Shown: positions 15,474 through 24,445 of the stretch, piece by piece
How positions within the stretch are numbered: position 1 is the stretch's first letter
Layout of the letters: the number at the start of each line of letters is the position of its first letter
From: JASBTN01 sp965228805
Lineage (GTDB): Bacteria; Pseudomonadota; Alphaproteobacteria; Rhodobacterales; Rhodobacteraceae
Assembly (NCBI RefSeq): GCF_965228805.1
Contig: NZ_CBDDIE010000003.1
Coordinates: 2,728,001-2,792,000 of the forward strand
Length of the DNA: 64,000 nt
Direction: 5' to 3'
The notes under the pieces: generated by a model
Told to the model about the DNA's origin: nothing
Databases searched by the model: none
What the model saw: only the letters and a program-made list of their open reading frames with translations
Translations under genes and position numbers: made by a program

Positions 15474-16916
15474 ATGGAATTCGGTTTCACGACGGCAGCC
15501 TATGTGGTTGCAGCTGTTCTGTTCATCCTGTCGCTGGGCGGCCTGTCGGGCCAGGAAAGCGCCAAACGTGCCGTGTGGTACGGCATCACCGGCATGGCGC
15601 TGGCGGTTGCCGCCACGCTGATCGGCCCCGGTGCCGGCCTGTGGTGGCTGTCCATTCCGCTGATCGCGGCGGGCGGCGTCATCGGCTACCAACTGGCCTC
15701 CAAGGTCGAGATGACCCAGATGCCGGAATTGGTCGCGGGCATGCACGCCCTGGTCGGTCTGGCGGCGGTCTTCGTCGGCTTCAATGCGCATTTCGAGATC
15801 ATCAACGCGGCCGAGGCTCTGGCCGCCGGTCCCGATGCGGTGAAGGAGCTGGGCGCTTTCGGCAAGCTCATCGCCAAGAAAACCTCGGTTGAGATCGGCA
15901 TTCTCTATGTCGAGCTGTCGCTGGGCGTCTGGATCGGTGCTGTGACCTTCACCGGTTCGGTGATTGCCTATGGCAAGCTGTCGGGCAAGGTCACTTCGGC
16001 GGCAACCAAGCTGCCCGGTGGTCACGCGCTGAACGCCGGTGCGGCGATCCTGTCGCTGATCTGCCTGATCTGGTACCTGAACTCGGGCGCAATGTTCCCG
16101 CTGCTGATCCTGACCATCGCGGCGCTGTTCATCGGCTATCACCTGATCATGGGTATCGGCGGCGCCGACATGCCGGTGGTCGTGTCGATGCTGAACAGCT
16201 ACTCGGGCTGGGCCGCGGCCGCGATCGGCTTCTCGCTGGGCAATGACCTTCTGATCGTGGTCGGTGCGCTGGTGGGTTCGTCCGGTGCGATCCTGTCCTA
16301 CATCATGTGCAAGGCGATGAACCGGTCGTTCATCTCGGTGATCCTGGGCGGCTTCGGCGGCACCGCGGGCCCGGCGATGGAGATCGAGGGCGAACAGATC
16401 GCCATCGACGCCGAAGGCGTGGCCGCCACGCTGGAAGACGCCGACAGTGTCATCATCATCCCCGGCTACGGCATGGCCGTGGCCCAGGCGCAGCAGAACG
16501 TGGCGGAGCTGACCCGTCGCCTGCGCGCCAAGGGCAAGAATGTGCGCTTTGCCATCCACCCGGTGGCGGGCCGTCTGCCCGGGCACATGAACGTGCTCCT
16601 GGCCGAGGCCAAGGTGCCCTATGACATCGTGATGGAGATGGATGAAATCAACGAGGACTTCCCGGAGACGGATGTCGCCATCGTCATCGGCTCGAACGAC
16701 ATCGTGAACCCGGCCGCGCAGGACGACCCGAACAGCCCCATCGCCGGCATGCCGGTGCTGGAATGCTGGAAGGCCAAGCAGGTCTTCGTGTCGAAACGCG
16801 GTCAGGGCGCCGGTTACTCGGGCATCGAGAACCCGCTGTTCTTCAAGGAGAACACCCGCATGTTCTACGGCGACGCCAAACAGTCGCTGGACACGCTGCT
16901 GACGATGATCGACTGA
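15474..16916 (+). CDS. pntB: NAD(P) transhydrogenase beta subunit
   Basis: A 480-residue partner of PntA. About nine transmembrane helices occupy residues 1-270, and a C-terminal NADP(H)-binding domain carries PGYGMAVAQAQ (about 329-339) and a late IGSNDIVNPAAQ motif. MEFGFTTAAY at 15474 is the start, with GGGGGG at 15461-15466 as part of its ribosome site. It is closed by a terminator 50 bases downstream. Confidence 0.93.
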   Translation: MEFGFTTAAYVVAAVLFILSLGGLSGQESAKRAVWYGITGMALAVAATLIGPGAGLWWLSIPLIAAGGVIGYQLASKVEMTQMPELVAGMHALVGLAAVFVGFNAHFEIINAAEALAAGPDAVKELGAFGKLIAKKTSVEIGILYVELSLGVWIGAVTFTGSVIAYGKLSGKVTSAATKLPGGHALNAGAAILSLICLIWYLNSGAMFPLLILTIAALFIGYHLIMGIGGADMPVVVSMLNSYSGWAAAAIGFSLGNDLLIVVGALVGSSGAILSYIMCKAMNRSFISVILGGFGGTAGPAMEIEGEQIAIDAEGVAATLEDADSVIIIPGYGMAVAQAQQNVAELTRRLRAKGKNVRFAIHPVAGRLPGHMNVLLAEAKVPYDIVMEMDEINEDFPETDVAIVIGSNDIVNPAAQDDPNSPIAGMPVLECWKAKQVFVSKRGQGAGYSGIENPLFFKENTRMFYGDAKQSLDTLLTMID

Positions 16917-16965
16917 GCATACCTTTGGTGTGACGATCGGTTGAGATCAATGATACAGACTTCGA

Positions 16966-16993
16966 AAAGGGCGCTCCACGGGGCGCCCTTTTT
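16966..16993 (+). terminator. Rho-independent terminator of pntAB
   Basis: AAAGGGCGC (16966-16974) pairs with GCGCCCTTT (16983-16991) across an 8-base loop, ending in a run of five T. Confidence 0.85.
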
Positions 16994-17043
16994 CCTTGCG
17001 GTTGCGAGGCGTAGAGGTCGAAGCCCGTGCTGGGCTTTGACCA

Positions 17044-17126
17044 GGCCGCGCGCAGCGCGGCCTCCAGCGTTGGCGAAGATTATTTGAAATAATCTTGCTG
17101 TCGGTGGCCGGGGGCAAAGCCCCCGG
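17044..17126. repeat. Composite intergenic palindrome element, copy 2
   Basis: A hairpin GGCCGCGC-GCA-GCGCGGCC (17044-17062) is followed after 13 bases by an A/T palindrome AAGATTATTT-G-AAATAATCTT (17076-17096) and by a second GC hairpin CCGGGGGC-AAA-GCCCCCGG (17108-17126). It has the same layout as copy 1, between the convergent pntB and pseudouridine synthase genes. Confidence 0.75.
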
Positions 17127-17153
17127 CGGGCGTCCAGCCTTACCCGTGTCCTG

Positions 17154-17810
17154 TCAGCTCTTGGGCGTGCGCGGCTTTCGCGGTTTGCGGGGACGGCCAG
17201 GTTTCTCGCCGGGGGTGCGTTCCGGGCGGACCTTGGGCGTAATGCCCGCAGGTGGTACCCGGTGCATCGGTGCATCCTGCCATTCCCCCGGATGCAGGTT
17301 GCCCAGCCGCCAGGGCCCGATCCCCACCCGCACCAGCCGCAGGGTTGGCAACCCGATGGCCGCCGTCATGCGCCGCACCTGGCGGTTGCGACCTTCGGAG
17401 ATGACGACCTCAATCCACCGGTCCGGCACGGACTTGCGAAACCGCACCGGCGGCTCGCGTTCCCAGAGCTTCGGCGCCTCGATCAGCCGGGCCTGGGCCG
17501 GGCGGGTCGGCCCGTCATTCAGTTGCAACCCCTTGCGCAGAGGCTCCAGGTCCCGCCCCGTCGGATCACCTTCGACCTGCACCCAGTAAGTCTTTTCCAT
17601 CTTGTTCTTCGGATGGGCGATCTTGGCCTGCAACCCGCCGTCATCTGTCAGCAACATCAACCCCTCGCTGTCGCGATCCAGCCGCCCCGCTGGGTAGACA
17701 CCGGGCAGGTCGATATAGAGCGACAGGGTAGGCCGCTCGGTTGGGCTTTTGCGGTCGGTGAACTGCGGCAGCACGCCGAAGGGTTTGTTGAACTGGATCA
17801 GACGGGTCAT
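17154..17810 (-). CDS. Pseudouridine synthase, RluE/RsuA family
   Basis: A 218-residue enzyme that isomerises a specific uridine in rRNA. The catalytic Asp is in GRLDRDSEGLMLLTDDG near residue 44, and RNRQVRRMTAAIG is the later family motif. It lacks the N-terminal S4 domain, and with its short form (MTRLIQFNKPFGVLPQFTD) it resembles RluE, which modifies 23S rRNA U2457. The C-terminal tail of about 30 residues is Lys/Arg/Pro-rich, likely to bind RNA. The exact target cannot be read from sequence. Confidence 0.85.
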   Translation of the reverse strand: MTRLIQFNKPFGVLPQFTDRKSPTERPTLSLYIDLPGVYPAGRLDRDSEGLMLLTDDGGLQAKIAHPKNKMEKTYWVQVEGDPTGRDLEPLRKGLQLNDGPTRPAQARLIEAPKLWEREPPVRFRKSVPDRWIEVVISEGRNRQVRRMTAAIGLPTLRLVRVGIGPWRLGNLHPGEWQDAPMHRVPPAGITPKVRPERTPGEKPGRPRKPRKPRTPKS

Positions 17811-18256
17811 GCCATGGGCTTAACGCGGTGGGCGGCGCGGGCCAAGCCCGTCTTTGTCGGCTGCCCCGCCCGCCCACCAACCCGCATCCGCCAAAGACGG
17901 GCTTGGGTAAAGCGGGTTTTCTCGGCGTTGAAACCCGGCTGATGCGGCATATGTCCTTGCCATGGGCAATTCTGGTTTTGCAGTTCCTTTTGTTTGCCTT
18001 CTTGAAAGCGGGGCTTTCCTTGCTGCCTTCGGGCTCGTCGCGATACTCCTTGCCGGGCGTCGTTTAACGTGTTGGATGAATATGCGGTTCGATGAACGGC
18101 CGGAGCCCGGGCATAACGGTCAAGAACAAGGTACGCCCTTGGAAGGGCTGGAGGAGCGAAGGGCTAGCGTGGCGAGCGAGCTGTCAGAGTTGGCGAAGCG
18201 CCTGTGATGGAGCATCCCCTCTTGCATTTCACATGTTAAGCGCTACCCATGGGCGC
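17811..18256. other. 446-base gap between divergent genes with interleaved inverted repeats
   Basis: No convincing gene. Next to the pseudouridine synthase start, two inverted repeats interleave: GGTGGGCGG (17827-17835) with CCGCCCACC (17870-17878), and the 15-base CCAAGCCCGTCTTTG (17842-17856) with its exact complement (17892-17906). An 81-codon open frame (17962-18207), with a hydrophobic N-terminal half and a charged helical tail, and a 38-codon one (17951-18067) overlap in other frames. Neither has a good ribosome site or a resemblance I recognise. Confidence 0.5.
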
Positions 18257-19183
18257 ATGAACACATCCCGGGCAATCCTGTTGAAACTCGCCTCGGTGGC
18301 GGGCTTCGTGTCGATGGCGGCGCTGATCAAGGCCGCCAGCGACGGGGTGCCGCCGGGGCAGGCGGTGTTCTTTCGGTCCTTGTTCGCGATCCCGGTGATC
18401 CTGGTCTGGCTGTATCTGGACGGCAACCTGAAGCGCGGGCTGCGGACCAAGAACCCTCTGGGGCACCTATGGCGCGGGCTGTTGGGCACCACGGCGATGG
18501 GGCTGAATTTCTCGGCGCTGGGGCTTTTGCCTCTGCCTGAAGTGACGGCGATCTTCTTTGCCGCGCCCATTCTGACGGTGATCTTTGCCGCCATGTTTCT
18601 GGGCGAACAGGTGCGAGCCTTTCGTCTGACCGCCGTGGGGTTGGGGCTTGTCGGTGTCTTGATCATCCTGTCACCGCGCCTGACGGCTTTTTCCGAGGGG
18701 GACGTGAGCACCGTCCAGACGCTCGGTGCGGTGCTGGCGCTGATGGCGGCAACCTTTGCGGCTCTGGCCAAGATCTTCGTGCGCAAGCTGGTGGGGATCG
18801 AACACCCGGCGACCATCGTCTTTTACTTCTCGCTGACGGCGGTCTGCCTGTCGGCGCTGACCTTCCCCTTCGGCTGGGCCTGGCCCAGCCCGGTCGAGAT
18901 GACCTTCCTGGTGCTCGCAGGCGTAATCGGCGGCGTGTCGCAGGGGCTGTTGACCACGGCTTTCCGCCACGCCGAAGCTGCGTTGATTGCGCCGTTTGAC
19001 TATGCCTCGATGCTGCTGTCCCTGCTGATCGGCTATTTCATCTTCGCCGAAGTGCCGACCGTGCCGATGCTGGCAGGCGCCGCGCTGGTGATTGCGGCGG
19101 GCATCCTGATCATCTGGCGCGAGCGTCAGCTGGGGCTGGAGCGGGGCAAGGGGCGTCAGGCGATGGGGCCGGGCGGACAGTAG
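18257..19183 (+). CDS. DMT family (EamA) transporter
   Basis: A 308-residue drug/metabolite transporter superfamily protein with ten hydrophobic segments in two EamA repeats; the first ends about residue 140, and the second carries the PVEMTFLVLAGVIGGVSQ stretch. Substrates in this family are metabolites, amino acids or drugs and cannot be assigned here. The ATG at 18257 gives a normal short cytoplasmic N-terminus; earlier in-frame Met codons add an unlikely basic leader. It is a single gene facing ftsW with 125 bases between. Confidence 0.82.
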   Translation: MNTSRAILLKLASVAGFVSMAALIKAASDGVPPGQAVFFRSLFAIPVILVWLYLDGNLKRGLRTKNPLGHLWRGLLGTTAMGLNFSALGLLPLPEVTAIFFAAPILTVIFAAMFLGEQVRAFRLTAVGLGLVGVLIILSPRLTAFSEGDVSTVQTLGAVLALMAATFAALAKIFVRKLVGIEHPATIVFYFSLTAVCLSALTFPFGWAWPSPVEMTFLVLAGVIGGVSQGLLTTAFRHAEAALIAPFDYASMLLSLLIGYFIFAEVPTVPMLAGAALVIAAGILIIWRERQLGLERGKGRQAMGPGGQ

Positions 19184-19308
19184 GCGCACGCGGAGAGCTG
19201 ATGACCTGCCACACAATCCCTCTGGCGCTGATTCGCTTTTCGGGATAGAATCACCCCCAGACCCGGACAACCGGGCGTGTAAATGAGGCAGTTTCAGGCG
19301 GTTTTCCC

Positions 19309-20478
19309 ATGACCGAGATGGTTTACGGTGCGCTCCCGCAAGCAGCAGGTGAGCCCATTCTTCCCCGTTGGTGGCGGACGATCGACAAATGGTCGGTGTC
19401 TTGCGTGATGATCCTGTTCGGGATCGGGTTGCTTCTGGGGCTTGCCGCCTCGCCGCCGCTGGCGGAGCGCAACGGGCTGGATCCGTTCCACTATGTCGAG
19501 CGTCAGATGATCTTTGGTGGCGCAGCCCTGGTGGCCATGTTCGCCACCACCATGATGCCGCCGCAGCTGGTGCGTCGTCTGGGCGTGCTGGGTTTCATCG
19601 GCGCCTTCGCCGCGCTGGCGCTGCTGCCCGTGCTGGGCACGGATTTCGGCAAGGGCGCGGTGCGCTGGTATTCGCTGGGCTTTGCCTCCGTCCAGCCGTC
19701 CGAGTTCCTGAAACCCGTCTTCGTCATCGTCTGCGCCTGGCTGATGGCCGCCAGTCACGAGATCAACGGCCCGCCGGGCAAAACCATCTCGCTGGTCTTG
19801 GCGGCGACCGTGGTGGGATTCCTGGCGATGCAGCCGGATTTCGGCCAATCGGCGCTGATCCTGTTTGGCTGGGGCGTGATGTACTTCCTGGCCGGCGCGC
19901 CTTTTACCCTGCTGATCGCCATCGCCCTGGTCGTGATCATGGGCGGCATGTTTGCCTATAACAACTCCGAACACTTCGCCCGCCGCATTGATGGCTTCCT
20001 GAACCCCGAGGTCGATCCGACCACCCAGCTGGGCTATGCCACCAACGCCATTCGCGAAGGCGGCTATTTCGGCGTAGGCGTGGGCGAGGGTCAAGTGAAA
20101 TGGTCCCTGCCGGACGCCCATACCGACTTCATCATCGCGGTGGCTGCCGAGGAATATGGGCTGATCCTGGTCCTGGTGATCATCGCGCTTTACGCCACCA
20201 TCGTTGTGCGCAGCTTCCTGCGTCTGATCCAGGAGCGTGACATGTTCATCCGCCTTGCGGGCACCGGTCTGGCCGCCATGTTCGGCGTGCAAGCCCTGAT
20301 CAACATGGGGGTCGCGGTTCGGCTGCTTCCCGCCAAGGGGATGACGCTTCCCTTCGTCTCCTACGGCGGATCGTCGCTTATCGCGGGGGGCGTGGCTCTG
20401 GGCATGCTTCTGGCCTTTACCCGCACCCGCCCGCAGGGGAAAATCGGCGACATCCTGTTGCAACGAGGGCTTCGATGA
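19309..20478 (+). CDS. ftsW: Lipid II polymerase / cell-division protein FtsW
   Basis: A 389-residue SEDS protein that polymerises septal peptidoglycan at the inner membrane. About ten transmembrane helices are present, with the family motifs PSEFLKP (near residue 129), the conserved Asp of QPDFGQS, and LPFVSYGGSS near the C-terminus. It is FtsW rather than RodA by its position directly before murG, which begins inside its last codon (ATGA overlap). Here it is the first gene seen of the dcw cluster; a transporter precedes it instead of murD/mraY. Confidence 0.92.
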   Translation: MTEMVYGALPQAAGEPILPRWWRTIDKWSVSCVMILFGIGLLLGLAASPPLAERNGLDPFHYVERQMIFGGAALVAMFATTMMPPQLVRRLGVLGFIGAFAALALLPVLGTDFGKGAVRWYSLGFASVQPSEFLKPVFVIVCAWLMAASHEINGPPGKTISLVLAATVVGFLAMQPDFGQSALILFGWGVMYFLAGAPFTLLIAIALVVIMGGMFAYNNSEHFARRIDGFLNPEVDPTTQLGYATNAIREGGYFGVGVGEGQVKWSLPDAHTDFIIAVAAEEYGLILVLVIIALYATIVVRSFLRLIQERDMFIRLAGTGLAAMFGVQALINMGVAVRLLPAKGMTLPFVSYGGSSLIAGGVALGMLLAFTRTRPQGKIGDILLQRGLR

Positions 20479-21581
20479 GCACCCCCCAAAATCCGCCGCT
20501 TCTTGTCATCGCCGCCGGGGGGACCGGCGGCCATATGTTTCCGGCCCAGGCCCTGGCCGAGGTCATGCTGCGCAAGGGCTGGCGGGTGAAACTGTCCACC
20601 GACGCGCGCGGCGCGCGCTACACCGGCGGCTTTCCCCATGTGGTCGAGATCGAACAGGTCTCGTCGGCGACCTTCGCGCGGGGCGGTGTGCTGGCCAAGC
20701 TCGCCGTGCCCTTCAAGGTGTTGGGCGGTATCCTGTCGATGACCGCGCGCATGCGCCGTGACCGGCCCGCCTGCGTGGTCGGCTTCGGTGGCTACCCGAG
20801 CATTCCCGCGCTGGGCGCGGCCACGCTGCTCGGCCTGCCGCGCATGATCCATGAGCAGAACGGTGTTCTGGGGCGGGTCAACAAGCTCTTTGCCAAACGC
20901 GTGCACAAGCTCGCCTGCGGCACCTGGCCCACCGCCGTGCCCGAGGGCGTCGAGGCCGTGCACACCGGCAACCCGGTGCGCGGCGCGGTGTTGGAACGTG
21001 CGGGTGCCGGTTACATCGCGCCCGGAGACTACCCGATGTCGATCCTGGTGATCGGCGGCAGCCAGGGTGCACGCGCGCTGTCCGACAATGTGCCCGGTGC
21101 CATTGCCGCGCTGCCCGACCATATCCTGAGCCATGTCTCGGTCAGCCACCAGGCGCGCGATGAGGATGGCGCGCGGGTCAAGGAATTCTACGACGCCCAT
21201 GGCATCCGCGCGGACGTTCAGCCCTTCTTTTCCGATGTGCCCGCCCGCCTGTCCGAGGCGCAGCTGGTCATCTCTCGCGCAGGCGCCGGATCGGTCGCCG
21301 ATATCAGCGTGATCGGCCGCCCCTCGATCCTGATCCCGTACCCTTATGCGACCGAGGATCACCAGAGCGCCAACGCCCGTGGGCTGGTCGATGCCCAGGC
21401 CGCGATCCTGATCCCGGAAAGCCAGCTTGACGTTCCGACGCTCTCAGTTCAAATCGCTGCCGTATTGGACAACCCGCAAGGCGCCTTGCAAATGGCGAAC
21501 GCTGCCCTCGCACAGGGCATTCCCGACGCCACCCAGCGCCTTGTGGACATGGTGCACGACCTGACAGGAGTAGCCGAGTAA
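20475..21581 (+). CDS. murG: UDP-N-acetylglucosamine--N-acetylmuramyl-pyrophosphoryl-undecaprenol transferase
   Basis: A 368-residue GT28 glycosyltransferase that makes lipid II from lipid I on the cytoplasmic face. The N-terminal glycine loop GGTGGHMFPA (residues 15-24) and HEQNGVLGRVNK are in place, and the C-terminal nucleotide-sugar site shows GGSQGARALS and SRAGAGSVADI. It is coupled to ftsW by a 4-base overlap, and murC begins at the base after its stop. Confidence 0.94.
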   Translation: MSTPQNPPLLVIAAGGTGGHMFPAQALAEVMLRKGWRVKLSTDARGARYTGGFPHVVEIEQVSSATFARGGVLAKLAVPFKVLGGILSMTARMRRDRPACVVGFGGYPSIPALGAATLLGLPRMIHEQNGVLGRVNKLFAKRVHKLACGTWPTAVPEGVEAVHTGNPVRGAVLERAGAGYIAPGDYPMSILVIGGSQGARALSDNVPGAIAALPDHILSHVSVSHQARDEDGARVKEFYDAHGIRADVQPFFSDVPARLSEAQLVISRAGAGSVADISVIGRPSILIPYPYATEDHQSANARGLVDAQAAILIPESQLDVPTLSVQIAAVLDNPQGALQMANAALAQGIPDATQRLVDMVHDLTGVAE

Positions 21582-22979
21582 ATGAACGCCGCCGCCACCA
21601 AACTGCCCACCGAAATGGGCATCATCCACTTCACCGGCATCGGTGGCATCGGTATGTCGGGCATCGCCGAGGTGCTATTGAACCACGGCTACCGGGTCCA
21701 GGGCTCGGACCTGAAAAGCTCGAAGATCACCAAGCGGCTGGAAGGGCTGGGCGCCAAGGTTTTCATCGGCCAGGCGGCGGACAACCTGGAGGAGGCCGAG
21801 GTTGTCGTGATCTCGTCAGCGATCAAACCGGGCAACCCCGAACTGGACGCCGCCCGCGCACGCGGGTTGCCGGTGGTGCGCCGGGCCGAGATGCTGGCGG
21901 AACTCATGCGCCTAAAGTCCAACGTCGCCATCGCCGGCACCCATGGCAAGACGACCACCACCACCATGGTCGCCGAGCTGCTGGAAAAGGGCGGGATCGA
22001 CCCGACCGTGATCAACGGTGGCATCATCCACGCCTATGGTTCGAACGCGCGTATGGGGCAGGGGGAATGGATGGTGGTGGAGGCCGACGAAAGCGACGGC
22101 ACCTTCAACCGCCTGCCCGCCACCATCGCCATCGTGACCAATATCGACCCCGAGCATATGGAGCACTGGGGCGACTTTGACACGCTGAAAAAGGGTTTTC
22201 TTGAGTTCGTGTCGAACATTCCCTTCTACGGCGTCGCGATCTGCTGCACCGACCATCCGGAGGTGCAGAACCTGGTCGGCAAGATTACCGACCGCCGCGT
22301 CATTACCTTCGGTTTCAACGCCCAGGCCGACGTGCGCGCGGTGAACTTGACCTACAAGGGCGGCGTGGCCCATTTCGACATCGAGCTGCACCAGGACGGC
22401 ACCGTCATCGAAGGTTGCACCCTGCCGATGCCCGGCGACCACAACGTGTCGAACGCGCTGGCCGCCGTGGCGGTGTCGCGCCATCTGGGCATGAAACGCG
22501 AAGAGATCCGCCAGGCGCTGGCCGACTTCGGCGGCGTGAACCGCCGCTTCACCAAGGTGGGCGAAGTGAACGGCGTCACTGTGATCGACGACTACGCCCA
22601 CCACCCGGTGGAAATCGCCGCCGTGCTGAAGGCCGCCCGCCAAGCCTGTGAGGGCCGCGTCATCGCCGTGCACCAACCGCACCGCTACACCCGCCTGCAC
22701 TCGCTCTTCGACGATTTCTGCGCCTGCTTCAACGAGGCCGACGTGGTCGGCATCGCCGAGGTCTTTGCCGCCGGCGAAGCCCCGATCGAAGGCGCCACCC
22801 GCGACGACCTGGTCGCGGGCCTCATCGCCCACGGCCACCGCCACGCCCGCAATGTCGACAGCGAGGATGACCTGATGCGCCTAGTGAAGGAGCAGGCGAA
22901 ACCCGGCGACATGGTGGTCTGCCTGGGGGCGGGCACGATCTCCGCCTGGGCCAACGCTTTGCCTGCGCGACTGGGCTGA
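21582..22979 (+). CDS. murC: UDP-N-acetylmuramate--L-alanine ligase
   Basis: A 465-residue Mur ligase adding L-alanine to UDP-MurNAc. It has the N-terminal Rossmann motif GIGGIGMSG, the ATP loop GTHGKTTTT (residues 111-119), EADESDGTF, and the C-terminal HQPHRYTR. ATG follows the murG stop directly (TAAATG). In related genomes the DUF2484 genes and murB come next; here a foreign-looking gene intervenes. Confidence 0.95.
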   Translation: MNAAATKLPTEMGIIHFTGIGGIGMSGIAEVLLNHGYRVQGSDLKSSKITKRLEGLGAKVFIGQAADNLEEAEVVVISSAIKPGNPELDAARARGLPVVRRAEMLAELMRLKSNVAIAGTHGKTTTTTMVAELLEKGGIDPTVINGGIIHAYGSNARMGQGEWMVVEADESDGTFNRLPATIAIVTNIDPEHMEHWGDFDTLKKGFLEFVSNIPFYGVAICCTDHPEVQNLVGKITDRRVITFGFNAQADVRAVNLTYKGGVAHFDIELHQDGTVIEGCTLPMPGDHNVSNALAAVAVSRHLGMKREEIRQALADFGGVNRRFTKVGEVNGVTVIDDYAHHPVEIAAVLKAARQACEGRVIAVHQPHRYTRLHSLFDDFCACFNEADVVGIAEVFAAGEAPIEGATRDDLVAGLIAHGHRHARNVDSEDDLMRLVKEQAKPGDMVVCLGAGTISAWANALPARLG

Positions 22980-23031
22980 TCTGCGGCACGGCGCCGGTTG
23001 AACGCCGGGCAAATCCAGGTAGGCTGCTGCC

Positions 23032-24375
23032 ATGGTTCAGCTTGAAGAAATTGGTGACAAAGAAGGCCTAGAAGCTTGGCTTAAAACTCGTTCGTTTGGC
23101 GATGTGGTATCAATTGTTTCGAGAGCCGCGTTGAGGGTCTTGCCTCTTTGGGTTGTTGCGGTCAGGCGTAAGGGGGCCGAAACAAAGGGCTTTGCAGAAC
23201 TCCAAGTTTTAAGGGCGATTCTTGTTGGGCGTGTAGCAGTGCACGCACTCCCAAGAATGGTCGAATATGCCCCTATAGCTGCCGATGCAGCGGACTTAGC
23301 TTCTAACCTAATTTCTGAAGAAGACCCATCGGGTGCTTCCGCTGCTTATTCAGCCATTGCAATCGCAGATGCCATATCTGACAGCGACTTTTCCGCAGCT
23401 CTTTCGGCAATGAGTTACGCGACTGAAGCGGTTCAGCACCTTTACGAAAGAGACACGGGATACTCAGCAGAAACTACTTTCGAGTTGAGTAGAGATGTTT
23501 GGGTTCTTGATCGAACCAATAATAGGGTACTTGGCCCTTTGTGGGGTGCGAGTTCGCCCGATTGGTTCTCAATTACTGACAAGAAAATGCTCGACTTCTG
23601 GGCCGCCGATCCCCCCTCCAGCTGGGACTTCTGGCGCCGTTGGTGGCTGTCCGAGCGAGACGGCAAGCCGATGAACCCCGAGATGCTTCTGGCCATCGTT
23701 CAGCGTATCGCGGACGAGACCTGGAAAGACCCTGACGCGGTGGCGGCGGAGATTGCCAAGATTGAGCGGGAGTTCAAGGGTAAGAAGGAAAACGCAACGC
23801 CCCCGGATCCCGATCCGGTTGGTGGAACTGCCGAATGGGAAAGCCTTCCAGCGGGGAGCCCCTCGCAAATTCGCAAAACGGCTGCGGCCATGGTGCAGAA
23901 CCGCCTCGACTTGCCGCCGGTCATTGAAACCATTCTCGGCTATATCGACCTTGAGATCGAACGGTTGCAACACCGCAATTATCGTGACGAGGACGACGCA
24001 GAAGAGGCAAAGCGGCAGATTGCCGGCTTGATGACCATTCGTAGCGCCGTGTCGCGGTTGCAGGTTCTGGTGCCATCTGAGGAGCAGATGCCACAATCCG
24101 AGGCAGAGGAGGCGGAGAAGCTGAGCCGTCTGATCCTGCGTCGCCTCAAGGAATGGCCTCGCCGCGCGCCGGGGGATTGCCCGGACAATATGTCTGACCT
24201 TGTGGACAACAGCTACCGTGCTGCGCTTGTTGGAGGGTGTGCCTTCATGGCGCCGATGATTGGCGTGGCGCCTGACAAAGCGCTGATTGCCGGGGCGGTC
24301 GTGTTCGGTGGCAAGAAGATCGTGGATACGGCGAAGGCTGCGAAGGAGTTTGTGACCCGGAAGGACGGCGGATGA
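23032..24375 (+). CDS. Hypothetical 447-residue protein inserted in the dcw cluster
   Basis: No known function. The first ~250 residues resemble an uncharacterised family I recall from Rhizobiales and Rhodobacterales: LEAWLKT near residue 13, AARALRVLP-like SRAALRVLP near 30-38, an Ala/Ser-rich helical stretch (83-135), and a Trp cluster SSWDFWRRWWLSERDGKP (196-213) followed by DAVAAEIAKIE. A linker (250-275) leads to a charged helical part and a C-terminal hydrophobic segment (about 405-435). The first ~540 bases are clearly poorer in G+C than the rest: hand counts of 60-base stretches at 23041, 23281 and 23521 give 43, 52 and 52 percent, against 63 percent at 23581. It looks like a mosaic acquired between murC and murB. 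Confidence 0.65.
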   Translation: MVQLEEIGDKEGLEAWLKTRSFGDVVSIVSRAALRVLPLWVVAVRRKGAETKGFAELQVLRAILVGRVAVHALPRMVEYAPIAADAADLASNLISEEDPSGASAAYSAIAIADAISDSDFSAALSAMSYATEAVQHLYERDTGYSAETTFELSRDVWVLDRTNNRVLGPLWGASSPDWFSITDKKMLDFWAADPPSSWDFWRRWWLSERDGKPMNPEMLLAIVQRIADETWKDPDAVAAEIAKIEREFKGKKENATPPDPDPVGGTAEWESLPAGSPSQIRKTAAAMVQNRLDLPPVIETILGYIDLEIERLQHRNYRDEDDAEEAKRQIAGLMTIRSAVSRLQVLVPSEEQMPQSEAEEAEKLSRLILRRLKEWPRRAPGDCPDNMSDLVDNSYRAALVGGCAFMAPMIGVAPDKALIAGAVVFGGKKIVDTAKAAKEFVTRKDGG

Positions 24376-24445
24376 CCCACTTTTTCAGGCAGATGAATGT
24401 GCATCTGCGCAAGTGGCGCGTGATTGACCGGCAAGAGGCCTCGCC

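Noticed and set aside
13517..15490. 657-codon open frame antisense to pntA
   Set aside because: It mirrors the conserved pntA frame, with His/Arg/Gly-rich low-complexity translation. This is an effect of G+C-rich third positions, not a gene.
17962..18207. 81-codon open frame with hydrophobic N-terminus and charged tail
   Set aside because: No ribosome site, a competing overlapping frame, and no family resemblance. It is left in the gap description.
19222..19251. Possible ftsW promoter with TAGAAT as -10
   Set aside because: No acceptable -35 sequence at 16-18 bases; not strong enough to list.
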